From assembly GCA_028684915.1 (NCBI GenBank), contig JAQUEZ010000189.1, positions 1 through 11,748 of the forward strand: a stretch of DNA of 11,748 nt. The letters run 5' to 3'. The position numbers were made by a program, and so were the translations under genes. Below, piece after piece: positions 1 through 6,289 of this stretch (position 1 is the first letter of the stretch; each line of letters begins with the position of its first letter). The notes below the pieces were generated by a model. The model was not told where the DNA came from. It did not search any database and saw only the letters and a list, made by a program, of their open reading frames with translations. The stretch is from Desulfobulbus sp. GTDB taxonomy: Bacteria > Desulfobacterota > Desulfobulbia > Desulfobulbales > Desulfobulbaceae.

Positions 1-1702
1 CTTTGAGCGCTATGGTCTGCCCGGCCTGGCCTTTGGCTACCACAACCCGAAGCGCGGGCAGACGACACTGAGCGAAGAGCAGCAGGAAATGGTGATCGAT
101 GCCATGTGCCTGAACCCCAACACCACCCACACCAACATCCACCGACTGCTTCAGGGTAGATTTGGCCGAGATATTCCCTCGGCAACGGCTATCGGGCGTT
201 TCCGGGAGAATTGGATCAGCAAGAACGCCGATCTGTGGATGTATTACACCAACCCAGACGAATACAAGAACAAAAAACGGCTGGCGTTCGGATCGGCATC
301 TGAGCGGGTCGAACGGCTCAATCAGTTGTGGGAGGCCGATTCGACTCCGGCGGATTTGATGCTGGTGGACGGACGGCATTCGCTGATCGGCGTGATTGAT
401 GTGTATTCAAGGCGACTGCGGTTGCTTGTCTCCAAAACCTCGAAGGCCTCGGCGATTGTGGCGCTTTTACGGCACTGCTTCATTGAATGGGGAATTGTCG
501 AGGTTTTGAAGATCGACAACGGCAAGGACTATAGGTCGGCACGAGTGAATTTGGTGCTGGAGAGCCTGGACATTGAGCCGGAATACTGCACACCGTTTTC
601 CGGCGACGAGAAACCGCATATCGAACGGTCATTTCGCACCTTTCTGCATGGATTGGTGGAGATGATGCCGGGATTCATCGGCCACAACGTGACCGAGCGC
701 AAGGCCATCGAAGCCAGGCGCAGCTTTGCCGAGCGAGTGATGAAGAAAGGCGGAGATCCGGTGGATGTGAACCTGACCTCGGATCAGCTGCAGAAGATCT
801 GCAACGAGTGGACAACCTTTGTTTATCAGCACGATGCGCACAGCGGCCTGGACGGCAAAAAGCCAATCGACATGGCGCGTAACTGGACACAACCGATCCG
901 GCGAGTTTCCGACCTGCGGGTGCTGGACATGTTGTTGCTGCCGTCGCCGAAGGATGGCGGCCTGGGCACGATAAGCAAGAAAGGGGTGCGAGTCGATAAC
1001 CGGCATTACCAATCACGCGATTTTGCCGGGCATGTGGGAGAGCGGGTGTACGTGTTGCTGGATCCGGCGGATATGGGCACGGCCTACATCTACCTGTATG
1101 GCGAGGACGGTGAGCGGAGCTTCCTGTGCGTGGCGATTGATCCGCAATGGTACAACATCGACCGGGCCAAGTTCTCTGTTTCCGCCAAGAACCATTCGGA
1201 CCTGATTATGAAGGAAGGGGCGAAAGAGCTGCGTACTCGGGCCAAAAAGGACAGCATCAAGAATGCCTATCAGGACTACATGGATTTCCGCAAGGGCGAG
1301 GTGGCCAAGGTTATCGATTTTCCGACCAAGGAGGTTGAGCACAGCACGCCAATGCTGGAAGAGGCGGCGAAGGCGGTGGATGCTGCCTCCAAGGCGGTCG
1401 GACAGCAGCAAGAGATGGAACAAAACCTCCAATCTGCAGAGGTGGTTCTCGATATTCCGACAGCGAAGGTGAAGCCGCCGGAGAAGGAAAAAAAGGTGAT
1501 CGAACTGTTCACCTGCAAGACAGACATCTACTTCGACCTGTACGCCAAGCTCAAGAAAACGCCCCGGCATTTGACCAAGTGGGAATACGATTTTGTGACC
1601 GATTTCTACACCACAGACAGCGTTGGCAAGCAGTTTCTGCAGCTGCAAGGCGATCTTCGGCAGAAATACGGAGTTATGGACGCCGATCAGGCAGAGCTTT
1701 GA
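1..1702 (+). CDS. Mu-type DDE transposase (MuA family), 5' end outside window
   Basis: The reading frame is open from base 2, so the gene begins upstream; the ATG at 89 is internal. About 566 residues are visible, against about 660 for Mu A, so roughly the N-terminal DNA-binding part is missing. Counted from the Met at 89, the catalytic triad reads D84 (in WEAD), D143 (in KIDNGKDY) and E179 (in KPHIERSF), with 35 residues between the second Asp and the Glu. This is the DD35E pattern of the RNase H-fold transposase core. The Mu-type beta-barrel region follows (about residues 260-370), then a charged, Lys/Glu-rich C-terminal part that in MuA contacts MuB and ClpX. The enzyme would bind phage ends, nick them and join them to target DNA during replicative transposition. 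All catalytic residues are present, with no internal stop. The hairpin-containing gap downstream precedes the MuB-like gene. Confidence 0.93.
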   Translation, partial: FERYGLPGLAFGYHNPKRGQTTLSEEQQEMVIDAMCLNPNTTHTNIHRLLQGRFGRDIPSATAIGRFRENWISKNADLWMYYTNPDEYKNKKRLAFGSASERVERLNQLWEADSTPADLMLVDGRHSLIGVIDVYSRRLRLLVSKTSKASAIVALLRHCFIEWGIVEVLKIDNGKDYRSARVNLVLESLDIEPEYCTPFSGDEKPHIERSFRTFLHGLVEMMPGFIGHNVTERKAIEARRSFAERVMKKGGDPVDVNLTSDQLQKICNEWTTFVYQHDAHSGLDGKKPIDMARNWTQPIRRVSDLRVLDMLLLPSPKDGGLGTISKKGVRVDNRHYQSRDFAGHVGERVYVLLDPADMGTAYIYLYGEDGERSFLCVAIDPQWYNIDRAKFSVSAKNHSDLIMKEGAKELRTRAKKDSIKNAYQDYMDFRKGEVAKVIDFPTKEVEHSTPMLEEAAKAVDAASKAVGQQQEMEQNLQSAEVVLDIPTAKVKPPEKEKKVIELFTCKTDIYFDLYAKLKKTPRHLTKWEYDFVTDFYTTDSVGKQFLQLQGDLRQKYGVMDADQAEL

Positions 1703-1710
1703 AATGAGGC

Positions 1711-1740
1711 GGCCCCAGGATGTTGGCGCATCCAGGGGCC
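1711..1740 (+). other. Strong intergenic hairpin between transposase and ATPase genes
   Basis: Bases 1711-1722 (GGCCCCAGGATG) pair with 1729-1740 (CATCCAGGGGCC) over 12 positions with one A-A mismatch, closing a 6-base loop (TTGGCG). It starts 8 bases after the transposase stop and ends 20 bases before the Shine-Dalgarno of the next gene. It is not followed by a T run on either strand, so it is not a classical intrinsic terminator. It could protect the upstream mRNA 3' end, attenuate expression of the ATPase gene relative to the transposase, or bind protein as DNA. The role is inference; the dyad is directly visible. Confidence 0.6.
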
Positions 1741-1774
1741 AAAAGACAATTTAGGTGCACGGAGAAAATAACCA

Positions 1775-2473
1775 ATGATCGACACTTTTGCAATCACGCA
1801 AAACGTGCGGCGGTTCATGGCCGGCGTTGAGGTGCTGCGCAAGCCCGTGAAGGGACGGATCGGCATCATGCTGGTGTATGGGCCTTACGGGACCGGAAAA
1901 ACTGAGATCGGCGACTGGTACTACACCAATCACGCTGTCCCTTATGTGCGGGCCACGGACGGAGGCACACGCCGAGAACTACTGGCAAACATCGTATCGG
2001 CCTTGGAAGAAGCACCGAAATATCGATCTGCAGACATCTTCGAGCAGCTGCTCAACATCCTGGACGAACAATCGCAGCCGATCATCATTGATGAGACCGA
2101 TTACCTGGTAGACAGCGGCATTATCGAGACGGTGCGCGACATCAGCGACATGACCAATGCTCCGATCATCCTCATGGGGATGGATGATCTGGAGAAGAAG
2201 CTGAAGAACTACCCCCACCTAGTGGACCGCATCACGGTACGGGTACATTTTGAGCTGTTCGATCAGCAGGAAATCGCCAACTACGCCGAGCAGGTTTGTG
2301 AAGTGGCCCTGAGCGAAGACGCCATCACCTTTATTCACCTGCACGGCAAGGGGCGGTTGCGGATGACAACCACCTGGTTGGAGCGCGCCGAGCGGATCGC
2401 CGGCCATAACCGGCTGGAAGTGGTGACAGCGGCGCATCTGGAGGCCTATCTAGATAAGGAGCGGACACGATGA
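1775..2473 (+). CDS. MuB-like AAA+ ATPase, transposition target selection
   Basis: A 232-residue AAA+ protein. Walker A is GPYGTGKT at residues 36-43, Walker B is PIIIDETDYL at 102-111 (D106/E107), and a sensor-1-like strand APIILMGMDD lies at 129-138, followed by R152 in DRITVRV. In Mu, B protein binds DNA non-specifically as an ATP-dependent filament, delivers target DNA to the transposase and stimulates strand transfer; position directly after the transposase supports that role. The start has GGAG at 1761-1764, 10 bases upstream. The protein is shorter than Mu B (312 aa): the AAA module begins almost at the N-terminus, so the N-terminal HTH domain of Mu B is absent. Its stop overlaps the next start as ATGA (2470-2473), implying translational coupling to the HTH regulator. 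Confidence 0.9.
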   Translation: MIDTFAITQNVRRFMAGVEVLRKPVKGRIGIMLVYGPYGTGKTEIGDWYYTNHAVPYVRATDGGTRRELLANIVSALEEAPKYRSADIFEQLLNILDEQSQPIIIDETDYLVDSGIIETVRDISDMTNAPIILMGMDDLEKKLKNYPHLVDRITVRVHFELFDQQEIANYAEQVCEVALSEDAITFIHLHGKGRLRMTTTWLERAERIAGHNRLEVVTAAHLEAYLDKERTR

Positions 2474-3324
2474 CCGTGCTCGATCCGGTGGTGTTGTTCC
2501 TACTCACCAGTGATCGCAAGAAGGTGACTCTGGATGAGGTGGTTGCCGGGGTGGAGCTGGAACGCAAGCCGGTTCTTCGGGTGCTAGATAAGCTGACCCG
2601 TGAAGGATATCTGGAGGAAGTCGAGGATAACAAACTACCTAAGGGGTATGCAGATCCAGGCCCTTATGTGCAGAACCCGACCTTTGCGGTGATTGGTGAT
2701 TTGACAGAACGGGCCACTAAACGGCCAATCTCGAAAAATACAGGGAGGGACAAGATCTGGCGAGCCATCAAGCAGCTGAAGCTTGGATTCACTCGGTCCG
2801 ACCTGGTTCGATTGACCGGTTCGACCCGCGCGGCTGTGGATGATTACACCAAGATGTTGCAGCGCGATGGCATCATCAAGGTGGTGGGTAAATCTGGCCA
2901 TCAACACCGCTACAACCTGTCATCGGCAGAGTTGAAGCGGCCAGCGGTTAAAGAGAAGGTAGGCGCGTCGCGCCGTGCCCTTGCCGGAGGGAAGCGTATG
3001 CAGGATGGATGGATTGAGATTTTGCGGCAACGGGCCGGCCTGGTTGGTCGGACCGAGGTGGCCAGGGAACTGGGTGTATCTGCGGCGACCATCTCGCTGT
3101 TGCTCTCAGGAAAGTACCCAGCCAGTACCTCGCCGATGGAAGCTCGGGTTATGAAGATGTACGGACGCGGAGGTAAGATCGTCTGTCCGGTGCAGGGTGA
3201 GATCGATCCGGGAAAGTGTGCGGAGCTCTGGAACAAAGCCAAGAAATTGGGCGTAAAGGGCAGCAATGCCAGCATGATCAAGCAGCGTAAAGCGTGTTTG
3301 AAGTGCGATTTAAGGAATGCCTAG
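2470..3324 (+). CDS. Phage multi-HTH regulator with C-terminal cysteine cluster
   Basis: A 284-residue, probably cytoplasmic DNA-binding protein. Three helix-turn-helix regions can be read. A winged-helix-like segment lies at about 8-50 (VTLDEVVAGVELERKPVLRV, then LTREGYLEEV). A second lies at about 92-150 (FTRSDLVRLTGSTRAAVDDY, then LQRDGIIKVV). An XRE/Cro-like HTH lies at about 182-218 (GRTEVARELGVSAATISLLL). The C-terminal 50 residues carry four cysteines, C239, C250, C276 and C279, the last two as CLKC, suggesting a metal-binding knuckle. Proteins of this layout occur after the B gene of Mu/B3-like prophages; the exact role is unknown to me. Coupling by a 4-base overlap to the ATPase suggests it acts with transposition or controls the early operon. 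No frameshift is seen. Confidence 0.72.
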   Translation: MTVLDPVVLFLLTSDRKKVTLDEVVAGVELERKPVLRVLDKLTREGYLEEVEDNKLPKGYADPGPYVQNPTFAVIGDLTERATKRPISKNTGRDKIWRAIKQLKLGFTRSDLVRLTGSTRAAVDDYTKMLQRDGIIKVVGKSGHQHRYNLSSAELKRPAVKEKVGASRRALAGGKRMQDGWIEILRQRAGLVGRTEVARELGVSAATISLLLSGKYPASTSPMEARVMKMYGRGGKIVCPVQGEIDPGKCAELWNKAKKLGVKGSNASMIKQRKACLKCDLRNA

Positions 3325-3333
3325 GAGGTTGCC

Positions 3334-3519
3334 ATGTACTTTACGCTTTTCTGGGTCGGTGTAGCGCTGTGGATCGGATGGAATCTGGGATGGCGGCATG
3401 CCCATGTAACCATAGCCGCTGAATGCGAGAGAAATGGCGGTTTTTTTGTCGGGAAGAAAGCCTTCAGATGCACGGGATCAAGAGTCCATCATGATGAATT
3501 AGGAAGGCCTGCTCTTTAA
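3334..3519 (+). CDS. Small phage protein with one N-terminal membrane helix
   Basis: A 61-residue ORF preceded by AGGAGG at 3323-3328, ideally spaced from the ATG, and starting 9 bases after the regulator stop. Residues 2-20 (YFTLFWVGVALWIGWNLGW) form a hydrophobic, tryptophan-rich segment able to span a membrane. The rest is polar and contains two cysteines. It sits directly upstream of the endolysin, the place where Mu-like phages carry small membrane proteins, including holin or spanin candidates. Only one membrane segment is present, so calling it a holin would be a guess. The strong ribosome binding site and its place in the operon make it a real gene. Confidence 0.65.
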   Translation: MYFTLFWVGVALWIGWNLGWRHAHVTIAAECERNGGFFVGKKAFRCTGSRVHHDELGRPAL

Positions 3520-3532
3520 TCAAGGAGGGAAA

Positions 3533-4021
3533 ATGCTGAGAAAAGTATGGATACCGGAAAGACTGTACAGGTGGATTCACGGCCCGCCCCTTCTTGAGGT
3601 TCCCACCATGAGTTTCGAGAAAGCGTTCGCCAAGACAATGAAACATGAAGGCGGCTACGCCATTGTTGATGGCCATGAGACCTACATGGGCATCGACCGC
3701 ACCAAGCATCCGCAGTGGTCCGGATGGCAGGAAATAGAGGATTGCATCGAGCAGGGAGCGGCATTCACCCATAACCCTGATTTGACGGACATGGTGCGGG
3801 AGTTTTACCGAGCCGAGTTCTGGAAGCCGCTCAGATGCGCAGAAATCGATTTGGCCAACCAGGAAGCGGCAGAAGAGCTGTTCGAGGCGTCGGTCAACTG
3901 CGGCAAGGTCAATGGGGTCAAGTTTCTACAGCGGGCACTGAATGCGCTCAACGCCAAAGGTCGGCTGTTCAACGATCTTCAAGTTGATGGGGTCATCCGT
4001 TGCAGCCTGGTTACTGGATGA
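3533..4021 (+). pseudogene. Phage endolysin (GH108 family), C-terminus deleted
   Basis: The muramidase domain is recognisable from MSFEKAFAKTMKHEGGY: the EGGY glutamate is the expected catalytic acid of GH108. It is followed by TYMGIDRTKHPQWSGW and the helical block EAAEELFEASVNCGKVNGVKFLQRALN. Family members continue after the LxVDGVI motif with GPxTL and a roughly 50-residue peptidoglycan-binding domain. Here the frame changes character right after VDGVI and ends in RCSLVTG, so the C-terminal domain is lost at a joint near 3997-4000. Two starts are possible. ATG 3533 has a strong AAGGAGGG and adds a 25-residue basic/aromatic extension. ATG 3608, with a weaker GAGG, gives the usual GH108 N-terminus. 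No signal peptide is evident. The hydrolase would cleave cell-wall glycan at lysis; activity of the truncated form is doubtful. Confidence 0.82.
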
Positions 4022-4227
4022 CGGCAGACATGGACGCGTCCGGAAATCGGGTGATGATTTACCTGACGGTGAATGACATGCGTCAACTGCTGGCGGCGCT
4101 CTATGACCGCAATGGGGCGATTTGGGGCAAAGAGGTGATCCACAAGGCGACGATTGAGGCTATGGCCGGATCCGGAGCGACTGCCGCCGAAATTGAGGCG
4201 TATAACCATCTTTCAGGGTGGGATTAA
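4018..4227 (+). CDS. Unidentified short phage ORF or gene remnant
   Basis: An open frame between the broken endolysin and the portal, 69 residues if started at ATG 4018. That ATG overlaps the endolysin stop as ATGA, but since the endolysin is itself cut, the overlap may be accidental. A start at ATG 4057 is also possible. The protein is mixed alpha-helical and soluble, with a central DMRQLLAALYDRNGAIWGK segment and an ending EAYNHLSGWD. In Mu-like phages the gene before the portal is the large terminase, but I see no terminase motif here. It may be the extreme C-terminus of a deleted phage gene, or a genuine small gene. The stop lies 2 bases before the preferred portal start, the tight packing typical of phage operons. 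Confidence 0.4.
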   Translation: MTADMDASGNRVMIYLTVNDMRQLLAALYDRNGAIWGKEVIHKATIEAMAGSGATAAEIEAYNHLSGWD

Positions 4228-4229
4228 AC

Positions 4230-4838
4230 GTGATTTACGATTATCTCGGCCGGCCGGTCAAAACCCAACAACTGACCAGAGAGCATGCGGCTCCAACCCT
4301 GACCGGTGTCCGCACGATCTGGAACGAAACTGTTGCTTCCGGACTGACGCCTCAGCGGTTGGCAGCGTTGCTCCGGGATGCAGCGGATGGCGATCATCAT
4401 GCCTACCTGACCCTGGCCGAGGAGATGGAGGAAAGGGATCTCCATTACGCGGCCGAACTGGGCAAGCGCAAGCTGGCGGTCAGCAGGCTGCCAATCACCG
4501 TGGAGAGCGCCACGGACAAACCCAGCGACAAGGAACTGGCCGATGCGGTGCGCACCATGATTAAGGGAACCGGTTTCCGCAGCCTGCTCAAGGATCTGCT
4601 CGATGCCATCGGCAAGGGGTTCTCGGTGGTGGAGATCATGTGGGCCACTGGCAGCCAGTGGAAGCCGCAGCGCTATGAATGGCGCGATCCTCGTTTCTTC
4701 CAGTTTGACCAAGCAGGCCACCGAGAGATCCGGTTGCGCGATGAGCTGGATGGCTTCAACGGCCTGGAGCTGGCACCCTACAAATACCTGACCCACATCC
4801 ATCATGGCAAGTCAGGTATCCGGTTCGACCGGAACTGA
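4230..4838 (+). pseudogene. Mu gp29-like portal protein (DUF935), N-terminal ~40% only
   Basis: The start is best placed at GTG 4230, 7 bases after AGGGTGGG; GTG 4218 in the same frame would overlap the previous ORF. The N-terminus IYDYLGRPV, the stretch GDHHAYLTLAEEMEERDLHYAAELGKRKLAV and then GFSVVEIMWA are typical of the DUF935 portal family, about 500 residues long, which forms the dodecameric DNA entry ring of the phage head. Homology runs to HHGKSGI (last codon 4818-4820), where the family normally continues with PxRGG. Here it becomes RFDRN and stops. The remaining ~300 residues are absent and the sequence beyond belongs to a minus-strand gene, so the portal is a truncated, non-functional remnant. 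Confidence 0.85.
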
Positions 4839-6194
4839 GGCCCCTTCCGTTGTCGAGAGTGTTTTGAGCAGGACTCGTCCGGTCACCATGCCGCCGGCGG
4901 CACATTTGCCACCCTGAAGCAGCACGGGATGGCCGGGGTAGTCCACGATCTCCTGTTTATTTTGCTGTTCCTCGCCAGACAAAATCAGCAATGGCCGAAC
5001 CTGAAGAATGAACAGGTGTCCAGCAGTATCCACCGCCCACTCGATATCGAGAGATCGTTGATAGTGCTCCTCCATGCGCAAGGCGTAACCGGCCAATTCC
5101 TCCAGGAACTGGGGAGGAGTTGAACCCGCAATCCCTTTGGCTTCCAGCACAGCAAGGGTCTTCTTGTCGAGCCGGAACATCTGTTCCGGTGAGGCGTCAC
5201 CCCCCACCAGTTGGTCGCCAAGCCCGGCAACGGCGCTGATCCTGATGCTTTCACTGTCATCGCCGGTGGGGCTGGCGGTGTAGAGCACGCCGCTGTATTG
5301 CGGTTGCACCATGGCCAGGACGAGAACGCCCATGGGGGTTTCCCGGTCATCCAGACCATGATGCATGCGGTAGGAAAGTGCGCTCGGGGAATAGAGACTG
5401 GCGATGACTTGTTGATAGGCCCGCGTAACATCGGAAACGGCTACATTGAGAACCGAGGTGTACTGACCGGCAAAGGAGATATCGCCGTCCTCGCCAATGG
5501 CGGAACTGCGGACCGCCAACCGCTCTTCCGAGGAGAAAATGTCAGCCGCATCGGCTATAGCCTGCCGGATGAACTTCGGCAAGGGGGTGGCTAAAATTCG
5601 TTCACTAATTTGTCGACTGACAGCTTCCAGTTGGGCCGGATCATCATCGGCCAGTTCTGCCAGAAGCGTGTCGATCTCCGTGCTCAGTCCGGTTTCTCCA
5701 AGGAAATGTTGGCAGGCGGCGGTGGTGATGGCGAAACCGTTGGGTGTCGGAAGATGCAACTCGGCACCTATGTGGGCCAGATTGGCTGCCTTAGCTCCGA
5801 CCACCGGCATCTGCTCCAGGCCGATACGCGCGAGCGGCAACACTAGGTCGTCGGTTCTGTACCGGTGCAACCCCGACCATTCATCCTGTACCGAACGTTC
5901 GATACTGCGCAGCACGCCGAACAGCGGTTCGTAATCCTTCTTGGTCATTCCCGAGAGGGCATGGACCATGCCGTCGACCTCCAGCAACAGTTGCCGGCTC
6001 TTTTTCTCCACCACCTGCGGCACGAACGGCCGGTTGTCATAGTAAATTTGCTCCAGATCGGCCTGTAATGCCAAAGCTGTCCGGTTATGATCAAGGAGCC
6101 GGCGAAAGCGCCGGTAACGGGCAGTCTGTTCGGCGTCCAGGGTCGGCAGCAACTCACAGGCATCACCTGTTTTCCACTTTTTGAACAATGGCAT
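4812..6194 (-). pseudogene. PEP-synthase-like protein, ATP-grasp half only (truncated)
   Basis: 460 residues are left of a family I expect near 850. Residues 20-125 are a helical N-terminal module (FRRLLDHNRTALALQADLEQ) not found in classical PpsA. Residues 125-405 are the PPDK_N/ATP-grasp nucleotide-binding domain: VGAKAANL 132-139 (GAK in place of the usual GGK), AVRSSAIGED 227-236, SFAGQY 240-245, SGVLYT 301-306, IEWAVD 384-389 and LQVRPL 397-402. The phospho-histidine swivelling domain just begins (GGKCAAGGMVTGRVLL, 428-443) and ends at the phage joint before its catalytic histidine; the PEP/pyruvate barrel is missing. It therefore cannot run a dikinase reaction alone. AAGGGG precedes ATG 6194. 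It is the last gene of the leftward operon, 95 bases after the second MFS gene. Confidence 0.87.
4820..4832. repeat. Perfect palindrome at the phage/chromosome joint
   Basis: CCGGT-TCG-ACCGG: 5-base arms around a 3-base spacer, sitting exactly where portal homology ends and where the last codons of the opposing PEP-synthase-like gene lie. It may mark the illegitimate recombination site or be chance; the arms are short. Confidence 0.5.
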
Positions 6195-6220
6195 GGGGGC
6201 ACCCCTTCGGAGAATAAAGG

Positions 6221-6233
6221 TCTTTCAGAAAGA
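6221..6233. promoter_or_regulatory. Perfect 13-bp palindrome upstream of the PEP-synthase-like gene
   Basis: TCTTTC-A-GAAAGA, 6-base arms around one base, lying 27 bases upstream of the ATG at 6194. A one-base loop makes an RNA hairpin unlikely, so a protein-binding operator is the more natural reading. I see no convincing -35/-10 pair around it, so its role is uncertain. Confidence 0.35.
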
Positions 6234-6262
6234 TGACGTCCAAGAAAAGCTTTCTCTGGAAA

Positions 6263-6285
6263 AACCGGGATCGAACTGTCCGGTT
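6263..6285 (-). terminator. Possible weak terminator after the second MFS gene
   Basis: AACCGG (6263-6268) and CCGGTT (6280-6285) are a perfect 6-base inverted repeat with an 11-base loop. It lies 4 bases past the MFS stop codon (6290). On the minus strand it is followed by a short T stretch (GGTTTTTCC). The stem is short and the T run brief, so partial termination or attenuation before the PEP-synthase-like gene is plausible, not certain. Confidence 0.35.
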
Positions 6286-6289
6286 AGGT

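Larger units (their letters stand above)
1..4820 (+). mobile_element. Remnant of a Mu-like transposable prophage, right part deleted
   Basis: Co-directional genes follow the order usual for Mu/B3-type transposable phages: DDE transposase, AAA+ target-selection ATPase, HTH regulator, small membrane protein, GH108 endolysin, then a gp29-like portal. The element starts outside the window, so repressor, Ner and the left end are not seen. The endolysin breaks off near 4000 and the portal near 4820, where sequence of a minus-strand chromosomal gene begins. Terminase (unless the short ORF near 4018 is its tail), head, protease, tail and the right end are absent. I found no phage end with a terminal CA and flanking 5-bp duplication at the junction, so it is an internal deletion joint and not an attachment site. 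The remnant could still encode an active transposase and ATPase but cannot make virions from what is seen here. Confidence 0.85.

Noticed and set aside
1013..1648. 211-codon minus-strand open frame inside the transposase gene
   Set aside because: It is antisense to a well-supported transposase, has no recognisable motif and has no ribosome binding site that I could find.
4218..4229. GTG at 4218 as the portal start
   Set aside because: It overlaps the preceding ORF and lies inside the Shine-Dalgarno-like AGGGTGGG that fits the GTG at 4230, where the family N-terminus IYDYLGRP begins.
4800..4840. True Mu-type right end or attachment site at the phage/chromosome joint
   Set aside because: The joint falls inside the portal gene, far from where a phage end would be, and no terminal CA with repeated end-binding sites is visible.
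5211..5934. Plus-strand open frames opposite the truncated PEP-synthase-like gene
   Set aside because: They are shadows of a GC-rich coding strand; the minus-strand product contains the full series of ATP-grasp motifs.
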